From the NCBI GenBank assembly GCA_020444475.1, contig JAHLKV010000001.1, positions 248,001-312,000 on the forward strand: a stretch of 64,000 nucleotides of DNA, read 5' to 3'. The position numbers were made by a program, and so were the translations under genes. The notes beneath the pieces were generated by a model. It saw only the letters and a list, made by a program, of their open reading frames with translations. It was not told the origin of the DNA and made no database searches. Origin of the DNA: a bacterium. Lineage in GTDB: Bacteria; Zixibacteria; MSB-5A5; GN15; FEB-12. Of the stretch, positions 25,504 through 33,427 are shown in pieces (the stretch's first letter is position 1; each line of letters begins with the position of its first letter).

Positions 25504-27405
25504 TTAGAACTCGAACTGGGTGTCGTTTTTGCCCTTCTGGGCGTCCGTATTACCCGGCTCACACTTGAGCACCTTGCCGTACCATTCAAATGCATTCTTA
25601 TAATCTGCTTTGTCTTTGCTGACTTCGGCCGCCCGGAGATGGTACGCCTGGGCAATATACAGCGCCAGGGTGACATCGGAGCAGGCGTCGCCGCCGGCCG
25701 ATATCTGGCACTGGTAGGCATCGGTCAGGTACGAAATGGCCTTGTTGTAGTTTTTCGTGCACAGCCCGCCGAAGTATGCGAATCCGAGCGAACGCTTCGC
25801 CACGCAACTCTTCGGATTCACCGTCAGCAGCCGCTCGAACAGCGCCACCCCCCGGTTGCAGTCGGCCAGCTGAAAGAGAACGGTCGACGACGCCAGTTCC
25901 AGAATGCGCTCGTCGTTGGGCTCGTACTCGAGATAGGAGACAAAATAGTCGGCGGCCTTCTGATAATAGTTGATCGTATCCGCCGCCGGCTCGACCCCCA
26001 TATCCTCTTCGAGCATCATGTCATCTTCGCCCGAAGCTTCGTTATTGGCGATATTCAGCGCGCATGACCCGGCGTTTTTGTACACACCCGAGGTAGTCGA
26101 GTCGATGCCCATCGCGATTCGCATGTCGTAGTATTCCAGAGCATCGCGATAGCGACGAAGCTGATGGCTGGCCACACCGACGTTGTACACGATTCGTTTC
26201 TGGTCCGGGTTGTCCGCCAGCGACTTTTTGTACCAGCGAATGGCGGTCGAGAAATCATTCGGCTTCCGATAGTAGAAGCAATCACCCATCAACTGGTTGA
26301 ATTCGACATCGGAGTAGGTCTGATGGTATTCGTCGTTCTGTTCCGCCTGCCAGTCGAGCTGCTTCTGAAGCATCTCGGCGCCGCGATCGTATTCTTTGAT
26401 ACCCCACAGCGCCTTGCCGTAATGGAAATAGATGTCGCGAGGGACATACGGGATAGCGAGCACCTTGTCGAAGTACTCGACAGCATCTTCGAAGCCGAAG
26501 ATTTCCGAGTACGCCATGGCGGTCTCAAAGTAAGGCCGGATGCTCGAAGAATCGGGCTGGGTGCCGGAGAGTTCGAAATACCGCCGGTACGATCCGATCG
26601 CATCGCGATAGCGATCAATCCGATCCTGGCGCGTACGACTGGAACGAGCGGCGCGGAAGTAGATGTGACCGGCACGATTCCAAGCCGGCGCATAGGTGGA
26701 GTCCTTGGTCAACACTACCCGAAGCTTTTCGATCGCGCAGGTGTAGTCCTTCATATCGAGGCACGCTTCGGCCCAGTGGTAATAGACTTCCTTGCCCGCG
26801 GTGTCCAACTCCAGCGCACGTTCGTACTCGATCGCGGCCAGCGACGGAATCCCCTGGCGGAAGTTGGCATCGCCAAGATTGATATGATACTCGGCGTTGT
26901 TGTCTTCTTCGACCAGCGCCCGGCGGAAGGCGGCGTCGGCCTCCTGATACCGCTCGAGTCCCATGAGGGCCAAACCGGAGACGTTTTCCCAGCGGGCGGA
27001 GTTTTTCTTGTCGCGCTTCAGGCCGCGTTCAGCTTCCTTGAGTACCTCTTCATACTTCTCCTGCTCGATCTGGCAGCGGCTCAGCAGATAGAGGGACTCC
27101 CAGTGCTTGTCTTTCTTGTCGAGGGCCCGCTCGAATTGCGTAGCGGCCCGGTCGAAGTCACCGCGCTGGTAAAAAATGTAACCAAGAGCGTAGTAATTCA
27201 GGTGGTAGTTCGGATCGGTCTCGATGTCTTTTTTGATGAGATCGATCGCCAGGGTGGTGTCGCCCGAATTGAGAGCGCTCTGCGCGGCGTCACTCACCTT
27301 GAACTCATCCTGTACGGAGTCGGCGGTCAGGCTCTGGGCGCTGAGAGCCAGCGCAGCGAACAGAATCAGGCTGTAAATTCTACGTTTCAACGTGTTAACC
27401 CTCAT
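25504..27405 (-). CDS. secreted TPR-repeat protein heading the Ton operon
   Basis: 633 residues. I start it at the ATG preceded by GGGAG (spacing six), which gives a clean signal peptide RVNTLKRRIYSLILFAALAL; an upstream ATG six codons away lacks this. Most of the protein is tetratricopeptide repeats, for example NYHLNYYALGYIFYQRGDFD, VYYHWAEACLDMKDYTCAIE and RIVYNVGVASHQLRRYRDAL, with roughly ten to twelve repeats. It is predicted to be periplasmic or outer-membrane-associated. TPR proteins often accompany FCB Ton clusters. Likely role: scaffold linking the Ton motor to envelope partners. Confidence 0.85.
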   Translation of the reverse strand: MRVNTLKRRIYSLILFAALALSAQSLTADSVQDEFKVSDAAQSALNSGDTTLAIDLIKKDIETDPNYHLNYYALGYIFYQRGDFDRAATQFERALDKKDKHWESLYLLSRCQIEQEKYEEVLKEAERGLKRDKKNSARWENVSGLALMGLERYQEADAAFRRALVEEDNNAEYHINLGDANFRQGIPSLAAIEYERALELDTAGKEVYYHWAEACLDMKDYTCAIEKLRVVLTKDSTYAPAWNRAGHIYFRAARSSRTRQDRIDRYRDAIGSYRRYFELSGTQPDSSSIRPYFETAMAYSEIFGFEDAVEYFDKVLAIPYVPRDIYFHYGKALWGIKEYDRGAEMLQKQLDWQAEQNDEYHQTYSDVEFNQLMGDCFYYRKPNDFSTAIRWYKKSLADNPDQKRIVYNVGVASHQLRRYRDALEYYDMRIAMGIDSTTSGVYKNAGSCALNIANNEASGEDDMMLEEDMGVEPAADTINYYQKAADYFVSYLEYEPNDERILELASSTVLFQLADCNRGVALFERLLTVNPKSCVAKRSLGFAYFGGLCTKNYNKAISYLTDAYQCQISAGGDACSDVTLALYIAQAYHLRAAEVSKDKADYKNAFEWYGKVLKCEPGNTDAQKGKNDTQFEF

Positions 27406-27476
27406 ACTTCTCCCAAAAGTCAAACGAAAATACGAGATAGAAACCCGATGTCAAGCGAATATATTTCGCCCTCTTT

Positions 27477-27674
27477 TCACTCGCTAGGCTTTTGGGCACT
27501 TACAGTTGCAGCTATCCGACAGTACCCGAATCCGTACCCGGCTGCACCTGCAACCAGAGTTAGTTTCACGGTCGATGACAGCAGATGAGAGAAGGTGATT
27601 GCCAGATACGCTGCTGTCAACATCAACATGACCACCGCGAACACGTTCAAGAGCCGAGTTGCTTTCGGTAGCAT
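27477..27674 (-). CDS. small two-helix membrane protein
   Basis: 65 residues from the ATG preceded by AAGGAGAGG (about nine bases upstream). Two hydrophobic segments (about 7-30 and 33-52) with no cysteine pairs or known motif, then a short polar tail ending AQKPSE. No family recognised. It lies 71 bp upstream of the TPR gene on the same strand and could belong to the same transcript. Confidence 0.5.
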   Translation of the reverse strand: MLPKATRLLNVFAVVMLMLTAAYLAITFSHLLSSTVKLTLVAGAAGYGFGYCRIAATVSAQKPSE

Positions 27675-27734
27675 TGTGTTGTACCTCTCCTTATACACGG
27701 CGGTCGCGCACATCTTCCCATTGCAGGAAAGCAA

Positions 27735-27935
27735 CTGCCGAGGGGTTCACCGTTCATCCCGGGAGAGATCAACCTTTGTGCCGGAAAATGAACACCCCCG
27801 AACGATCTATCCCTAAGCTCCCACTCACCAGTTAGTTACTGGAATGAATTCGATGCCGGGAGAGCCACCGGTTTACCACGTGGCGCAGTAAATGCGCCCC
27901 CTGTTTGTGAGTAGTACTTGTGCGCTTGCGGTAAG
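27735..27935. other. intergenic region with a small hairpin
   Basis: About 200 bp without a gene. A hairpin GGCGCA-GTAAA-TGCGCC at 27882-27898 lies downstream of the triple-repeat gene and could help end its transcript, though no T-run follows. It also must hold the promoter for the small membrane protein gene. Confidence 0.4.
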
Positions 27936-29132
27936 CTATTGATAGTCAGAGAGATAGTTGACCAGCGCCGGATTCTGCCAGAACAGCCACAAAAACCGAA
28001 TTCGTACGTCTGCACTACCCACAAAGCGCGCCTCAAGCGGACCGGCAAACATCACCGGCGTCTGATCGATCGTTATGGCGGGATAGAAGTGAAGCTGGTT
28101 CACCAGCGTGCGGAATCGTCGAACGGTCGCCTCGTAGCTGCTTCCCACCCGCAGACCCCGGGCATGGCCGAGCGTATCGACTTCGGTCAGGACCGTCGCA
28201 CTGGAAAACGACGCGCCGGGGACTTCGGTGAGCGTGAACTTCTCAGTATAGGCGTTTCTCGGTATCGGCTTGGCCAGCAGGCAGAGAGTATCGGGACGAA
28301 CACTCACCGACATCTTTGCCTGGACCATCAGCGAATCACCGGGGGGCCTGGTCCACGGCAGTGAAGGATACGACAGCTCCGGGAAGAAGGAGATCATGAC
28401 GTAGACTTCCGCACTCACCGCGCTATCGTGCACGCGGGCCGGGTCAAACTCCGCCCAGTTGCACGCGGTCAGGGTCTGGTGGGTAAATCCGGGCAGCGTG
28501 TTGCGAACGGCAGTGATCTCGGTCGCCCGGCCGCGCTCGTCGAGCACGAGGCGAACAAGCGCATAGTCGTAGAAGGAACTGGTATCGGGTTCTCTGACGA
28601 CAGCCCGCAGTCCCGGAAACCAGTTGAGTGTGGGAGGATGAATGTCGTTTAGCGACAGGGCGAGTGAGTAGAGATCGTAGTCGAGCACCCGAGCGTTTTC
28701 ATCGACTACGAACTGCAGGTTCGGGATGATTCCCTCCGGCCGAAATCGCACCACCACCGGGATCCGCGACTCCACCGCCTCACCGCGGAAACGCGCCGGC
28801 TCGAACTCGAAATCCTTCAAGTACGAGAAGAGACTCGTGACAAAGACCAGGTCTCCCTCATCATGATCCTTCGGGAGCTGCACCGACACGTGCCTGCCGT
28901 CGGCGGAGATCCCCAGCGTCATCACGCGAATCGAATCGAACTCGATCGGCAGGTCGGCGAATCCCGTCGCAGTCGGAGCGGCCGCCTTTGGGTACGGCAG
29001 TTCGAACCCGAGATAGACAGGTCTCTCGGCCGCCGTCGACGGCAGAGCCGCAACAAAGACGAGCAGACAGAACAAGCCCGCCTTTCGAAGGGTCGGTAGT
29101 ATCTCGATGAGAAACTTAGATGTTGCCGTCAT
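27936..29132 (-). CDS. secreted protein with three TonB-C-like repeats
   Basis: 398 residues with a signal peptide (about 1-35, LRKAGLFCLLVFVAALPSTA). Three segments follow the TonB C-terminal-domain pattern: a strand, a DG/DERGR turn, a helix, then an FxPA-like end. They are about 66-130 (IRVMTLGISADGRHV, FEFEPARF), about 190-250 (ALVRLVLDERGRATEI, WAEFDPARV) and about 311-371 (ATVLTEVDTLGHARGL, LHFYPAI). There is no membrane anchor or proline linker, so it is not an ordinary TonB. It may bind TonB-box peptides or envelope partners in the periplasm. The repeat reading is my pattern match. It is transcribed divergently from the flippase and the 5' ends nearly touch. Confidence 0.6.
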   Translation of the reverse strand: MTATSKFLIEILPTLRKAGLFCLLVFVAALPSTAAERPVYLGFELPYPKAAAPTATGFADLPIEFDSIRVMTLGISADGRHVSVQLPKDHDEGDLVFVTSLFSYLKDFEFEPARFRGEAVESRIPVVVRFRPEGIIPNLQFVVDENARVLDYDLYSLALSLNDIHPPTLNWFPGLRAVVREPDTSSFYDYALVRLVLDERGRATEITAVRNTLPGFTHQTLTACNWAEFDPARVHDSAVSAEVYVMISFFPELSYPSLPWTRPPGDSLMVQAKMSVSVRPDTLCLLAKPIPRNAYTEKFTLTEVPGASFSSATVLTEVDTLGHARGLRVGSSYEATVRRFRTLVNQLHFYPAITIDQTPVMFAGPLEARFVGSADVRIRFLWLFWQNPALVNYLSDYQ

Positions 29133-29182
29133 ATGTGATCAAAGGTATACTGCCGCATAATCTCAGACAAAAGGTTTTTTCC

Positions 29183-30748
29183 ATGCCAGGCCCGACCGGA
29201 CGATTGCTCACCAATGTCTTTTCTTCATGGGCCGGGTTTGCCATCCGAATTCTCATCGCCTTCTTCTTCGTGCCGTATATCACCTCGGTACTGGGCGACG
29301 CCCGATACGGCGTGTGGATACTCGTCTTCCAGATCGTCAACTACTTCTTCCTGTTCGATGTCGGACTCGAACGCGCCCTGTCCCGATTCCTGCCGCGCTA
29401 TCTCGGTCTCGACGATCACGACTCGTTCAACAAAGTCCTGAACAGCGCCACCGCGATCTACGGCGCCATCGCCCTTGTCACACTCATTGCTGCTGCCGTC
29501 GTCGCGCAATTCATCTTCCCCGTCTTCTCCGTCTCCGATCCATCGCTTCTCTCCGAAGGACAGACCGCCCTGTTCCTTATAGGCGTTTTCGTGGCGATGC
29601 GATTCGTGTTTTTTCCCTTCGGCGGCTCGCTCGGTGCGATCCATCGGTTCGATATCGCCAAGTCGCTGGAGGTGGCCGAAGAGATCGGCAAGACACTTGT
29701 CTACGTCGTCTTACTTTCGCAGGGCTACGGCCTGATTGCACTGGCGGTGACGATGGTCGCATTCAGCCTGGCGCGCAATGTCGCCGGCATGCTCTGGCTG
29801 AAGAAGCTCCATCCCGAAGTTCGAATAGGCGCCCGCTTCGTCAACCGCTCGACTATCCGAATGCTCTTCAAGTACTCCCGCATCTCATTCGGCGTGGCGA
29901 TCGCCTGGATGATCCTGTTCAACTCCGACTCGATTCTGCTCGGCCTGTTGGCCTCAACAGCGACCGTCGGCATCTACGCCCCCGGCGCCCAGTTGATGCT
30001 TTATGTCCGCCACCTGATCAACGCCGTCGGCGGACCGCTCACCCCGGTCATCGCCCACGTCGAAGCCACCGATTCCATCGAGAAGGTCCAGTCGGTATAC
30101 TTGAAGTCCCTGACCTACGTCGCCTATCTCGGCGTCTTCCTCTGCGTCGGGATCATTGCCTACTCGAACCGCTTTGTGACGCTGTGGCTGGCTCCAGAGT
30201 TCCACGATGCCTATCTCGTCATGTTCATACTGGCGATCAGCGGCTGTGTGTTTCTTCCGCAGATTGTCGGCAACGCCGTCCTGTTCGGGATCGAGAAGCA
30301 CGGCTACCTGCTGTGGATCCTCGTTCTCGAGATTGTCATGAAAGTCGGACTCGCCGTCGTGTTACTCCTTGGCGCCAGATACGTCGAGAGCGGCATAGTC
30401 ACAGTCGAGGGGGCCAGTCCACCAATCGTGCTCATGGCGTCGGCCTCGGCCTTCCCGCAGGCCTTCCTCTCTCTCACGTTGTATCCGATTCTTATGGCGC
30501 GCGCGCTCAAGCTCCGCATTCGCACTATCTGGCATACGACCCTTGTCCCGGGAGGACTGGCCGCCGCCGTCACCGGACCGACCGCCCACGTCTGCCTCCG
30601 AATCTGGCCGGAGACCAACTGGTGGGCGCTTGCAGCCAACATCGTTGTCTGTTCGCTGGCAGCCTTCACCGCTTTCTATCTGCTCGTGCTGGAGCCTGAA
30701 GATCGTTGGCGACTTCGCGCCTGGCTCACGGTCTGGAAAAAGGCCTGA
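29183..30748 (+). CDS. polysaccharide flippase (Wzx/MVF-type membrane protein)
   Basis: 521 residues from the ATG giving MPGPTGRLLTNVFSSW, with AAAGG nine bases upstream; an ATG 21 codons earlier is possible but adds a polar extension unlike the family. About 12-14 membrane helices, with the Polysacc_synt-type opening FAIRILIAFFFVPYITSVLG followed by ARYGVWILVFQIVNYF. Such proteins move lipid-linked oligosaccharides across the inner membrane. No glycosyltransferase genes lie nearby, so the substrate is unknown. It is divergent from the triple TonB-C-like gene. Confidence 0.82.
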   Translation: MPGPTGRLLTNVFSSWAGFAIRILIAFFFVPYITSVLGDARYGVWILVFQIVNYFFLFDVGLERALSRFLPRYLGLDDHDSFNKVLNSATAIYGAIALVTLIAAAVVAQFIFPVFSVSDPSLLSEGQTALFLIGVFVAMRFVFFPFGGSLGAIHRFDIAKSLEVAEEIGKTLVYVVLLSQGYGLIALAVTMVAFSLARNVAGMLWLKKLHPEVRIGARFVNRSTIRMLFKYSRISFGVAIAWMILFNSDSILLGLLASTATVGIYAPGAQLMLYVRHLINAVGGPLTPVIAHVEATDSIEKVQSVYLKSLTYVAYLGVFLCVGIIAYSNRFVTLWLAPEFHDAYLVMFILAISGCVFLPQIVGNAVLFGIEKHGYLLWILVLEIVMKVGLAVVLLLGARYVESGIVTVEGASPPIVLMASASAFPQAFLSLTLYPILMARALKLRIRTIWHTTLVPGGLAAAVTGPTAHVCLRIWPETNWWALAANIVVCSLAAFTAFYLLVLEPEDRWRLRAWLTVWKKA

Positions 30749-30772
30749 TTCCCGCATCTCCCCAAAGAAAAA

Positions 30773-30796
30773 CCGTCGTCCCCGAAAGAACGACGG
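30773..30796 (-). terminator. terminator after the first E1 gene
   Basis: Seven-bp stem CCGTCGT/ACGACGG with a ten-base loop, followed on the minus strand by TTTTTCTTT. It lies between the convergent flippase and E1 genes. Confidence 0.75.
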
Positions 30797-30818
30797 CTGG
30801 TAGCATACCAGATTCGGA

Positions 30819-33107
30819 CTAGTACTTCTCGTGCAGCTCCTCGACCGCCGCCGCGATCTTGTCGACCGTCGGCAGACACGACATGTCACCGTCCATGCCA
30901 TACGCCACGCGAGCATCGATCGCCGTCACCAGCTTGACGGGAGCTTCGAGATGGAACAGCCCCTCACCGCCGGTGATCACCGATGCTATAGTCGCTGCGG
31001 CGCCGCCGGGGAAACGATCCTCGGTTACCACCAGCACCTTACCGCACTCTTTGGCCGTCTGCAGGATGGCCTCTTCGTCCATAGGCTTGAGCGTGCGAAG
31101 GTCGACCACGCGGACGTGAATCCCCTTCTCCTTGAGCACCTCGGCCGCCTTGCGCGCCATCTGGAACGTCGCACCGTAGGTGATGATGCCCACGTCGGTG
31201 TGCTCTTCGTAGTAGGTTCTGGCGACACCAAACGGGATCAGCTCGTCGAGCGGCGGGATACCGGTCTCCATCGGGACACCTTCCCAATCGCGGCGGTTGT
31301 ACAGCGCGACTGACTCGCAGAAGAGCACGGTGTCATCCGATGCCCAGGCGGTTTTGAGCAGACCGGCCGCATCGTAGGCATTTGACGGTACCGCGATCAG
31401 CAAACCGGGGATGTTCATCCACGTGCCGAGGTTACCCTCGGAATGCCAGAAGGCGCCAGCCCCCTGCTTGTAGCCGCCATAAGTGGTGCGGATCACCATT
31501 GGTAACTTGAATAGCTTGCCCGATCGCTGATTGATGGTCGCGATGCGATCTTTGAGCATCTGGTAGGCTGGTGACATGTAGTCGAGGAACTGGATTTCGG
31601 GAATCACCCGCCGCCCCTGCTGACAGTGTCCGGCGGCTCGGCCGAGAATACCCGCTTCGTCGAGCGGAGTGTTGAAACAGCGGTCGTTTCCGAACTCACG
31701 CTGAAGATTCCTGGAGACGAGGAATACACCCCCCTTCCCCTTCAGCGTGGTCTGCTTCTCTTCTTCATTGATCATATGACCGGAGAAATCCGCCACGTCC
31801 TGACCGAACAGCAGAACATCGGAGGTCATCTCGAACAAGTCGAACAAGGTGTAGTTGATCGCGTGCCGCATCGTCATCGGTCCGATGTCCTCGGGGAGAT
31901 CCGGCGATGTGAAGTAGCCTTTCTCGTGCCACTCTTTGTAGCGGGCGGCCCGTTCGCCTTTGTACGCCTCGCGGTACCGCCGCCAGATCCTGTTGACCTC
32001 GTGAAAATCATACGTATACACGAGCCGTTCGATCATCTCGCGGGTCTTGAAACCAAATGAAGACACGACCTCACGCGAGACCCCGCTCACTTCGGAATCG
32101 AGTGCATCCCACATGGCGATGATCTCTTTGGAATCTATCACGCCATCATCGATAAGCGTCCGGCAGGTCTTGCAGACCGGATCGTTGTACGTGTGCCAGT
32201 CGACCTGCACCGGGTCCATATACCACGACTGATCGTCGGAGCCGGAATGCGATCCCTCTCGCGTCACTTTGATATCCATCAGTACCGGACCGTCGCCGGA
32301 GCGGGCGTAGGTAACTGCGGCATCGACCGCCGCAAGTGCGTCTTTAATTTCGGTGCCGTCGACGCGCATGATTTTGAGACCGTGTGGGACGTACCCCAGG
32401 AACGGAACGGCCAGATCACCGCCGACGAACTGCTCGGCGCTGCTGACCGAAATAGCCCACCCGCAGTTGTAGATGGCGAAAATCGCCGGCGACTTGAAGA
32501 AGACCGCGTTGAATACGGCCCGGCCGAATTCGGCTTCCGATGTTGCCCCTTCACCCATGGCACAGACCACGACCGAATCCGAAGGCCACGTGCCGCCCGG
32601 CTTGAACGATTGCGCCGATATCGGGACGGGGTGCTTGATCGCTTCGGCCACCCCGGCCGCCTCAAGCGCGTGCGCCCCGGTACAGGAAACTTGCGGCAAA
32701 ATGCTGAGTTCGGGATAGCCGACATGATTCTGAAGCTGCCCTTTGTTGAGCGCCCGGGTATCACCCAGCGCTTCGTACAGCTTGTCACGGACCGACGCCC
32801 CCCGGCCCAGCTCGAAAGCCTTGTTGCGATAGTAACCCACAAACGGATCGGTCAAGCGAAGTGTGTGGGCGAGAACGGTATCGATCAGTTCCTTCCCGCT
32901 GGAACCGATAAAGAACCGGTTGTGCCCCTTGCGGAGCAGCAACTTCTCCTCCTGCTCGACCCGGCGTGACCGCAGCATGGCTTCGACGAGCTGCCGAAGC
33001 TGCTCGGGCGTGCGGTTGGCATACTCGGCCAGGGGGCTATTGTCTTGCCTGACCCTGTTGCCCGGTCGGTCTTCACGAAGCTGATTTATGAACGAAGTGA
33101 CTTCCAT
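30819..33107 (-). CDS. fused E1 alpha-beta 2-oxoacid dehydrogenase (copy A)
   Basis: 762 residues. The N-terminal half (about 45-400) is an E1-alpha domain: EEKLLLRKGHNRFFIGSSG, DPFVGYYRNKAF, and a TPP motif CAMGEGATSEAEFG ending YNCGWAIS. The C-terminal half (about 425-762) is an E1-beta domain: MTMRHAINYTLFDLFE, FGQDVADF, NTPLDEAGILGRAAG and VLVVTEDRF. Such fusions act in branched-chain or related 2-oxoacid dehydrogenase complexes, transferring the acyl group to lipoyl E2. No E2 or E3 gene is in the window. The last approximately 225 codons are nearly identical to copy B at 33428. The Shine-Dalgarno is weak (AGCAGG). Confidence 0.88.
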   Translation of the reverse strand: MEVTSFINQLREDRPGNRVRQDNSPLAEYANRTPEQLRQLVEAMLRSRRVEQEEKLLLRKGHNRFFIGSSGKELIDTVLAHTLRLTDPFVGYYRNKAFELGRGASVRDKLYEALGDTRALNKGQLQNHVGYPELSILPQVSCTGAHALEAAGVAEAIKHPVPISAQSFKPGGTWPSDSVVVCAMGEGATSEAEFGRAVFNAVFFKSPAIFAIYNCGWAISVSSAEQFVGGDLAVPFLGYVPHGLKIMRVDGTEIKDALAAVDAAVTYARSGDGPVLMDIKVTREGSHSGSDDQSWYMDPVQVDWHTYNDPVCKTCRTLIDDGVIDSKEIIAMWDALDSEVSGVSREVVSSFGFKTREMIERLVYTYDFHEVNRIWRRYREAYKGERAARYKEWHEKGYFTSPDLPEDIGPMTMRHAINYTLFDLFEMTSDVLLFGQDVADFSGHMINEEEKQTTLKGKGGVFLVSRNLQREFGNDRCFNTPLDEAGILGRAAGHCQQGRRVIPEIQFLDYMSPAYQMLKDRIATINQRSGKLFKLPMVIRTTYGGYKQGAGAFWHSEGNLGTWMNIPGLLIAVPSNAYDAAGLLKTAWASDDTVLFCESVALYNRRDWEGVPMETGIPPLDELIPFGVARTYYEEHTDVGIITYGATFQMARKAAEVLKEKGIHVRVVDLRTLKPMDEEAILQTAKECGKVLVVTEDRFPGGAAATIASVITGGEGLFHLEAPVKLVTAIDARVAYGMDGDMSCLPTVDKIAAAVEELHEKY

Positions 33108-33427
33108 GACCTGCTAGTTTGTTTGTGTGCTGTTACTGCCCCGTACAACCGACCATACATTAGCGACAACATCGAGCTATGTTGTACATTATTGCAGAGA
33201 GTGTGCCGCCCGTTGCTCTTCGCTGCAGCCACACTGCACCCGTAGTTGCCTGTATTGCACGAAGATGACTGGCGGACCTACTGGAGAATGCAAATCCGCT
33301 GCCAACAAGAAGCCACCCGTACCCAAAAGCCACTTGCCGGCACCGTGATAGTCCGATGTAGGGAAGCAAGAGAAACGGCGGAAGCCTGAGCTTCCGCCAT
33401 TATCTAAGTCCGATTGCCTGAAACGCG
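33108..33427. other. intergenic region between the two E1 genes
   Basis: About 320 bp. It holds the terminator of copy B (33377-33398) and must hold the promoter of copy A, for which I see no convincing hexamer pair. A minus-strand reading frame around 33160-33369 encodes short hydrophobic stretches but has no clear ribosome binding site; I do not call it a gene. Confidence 0.45.
33377..33398 (-). terminator. terminator after the second E1 gene
   Basis: Perfect nine-bp stem GGCGGAAGC/GCTTCCGCC with a four-base loop, followed on the minus strand by GTTTCTCTTG. It lies 30 bp past the stop of the gene at 33428. Confidence 0.75.

Noticed and set aside
33160..33369. Possible small membrane protein between the E1 genes
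   Set aside because: Weak hydrophobic segments, no ribosome binding site and it overlaps terminator sequence; not supported.
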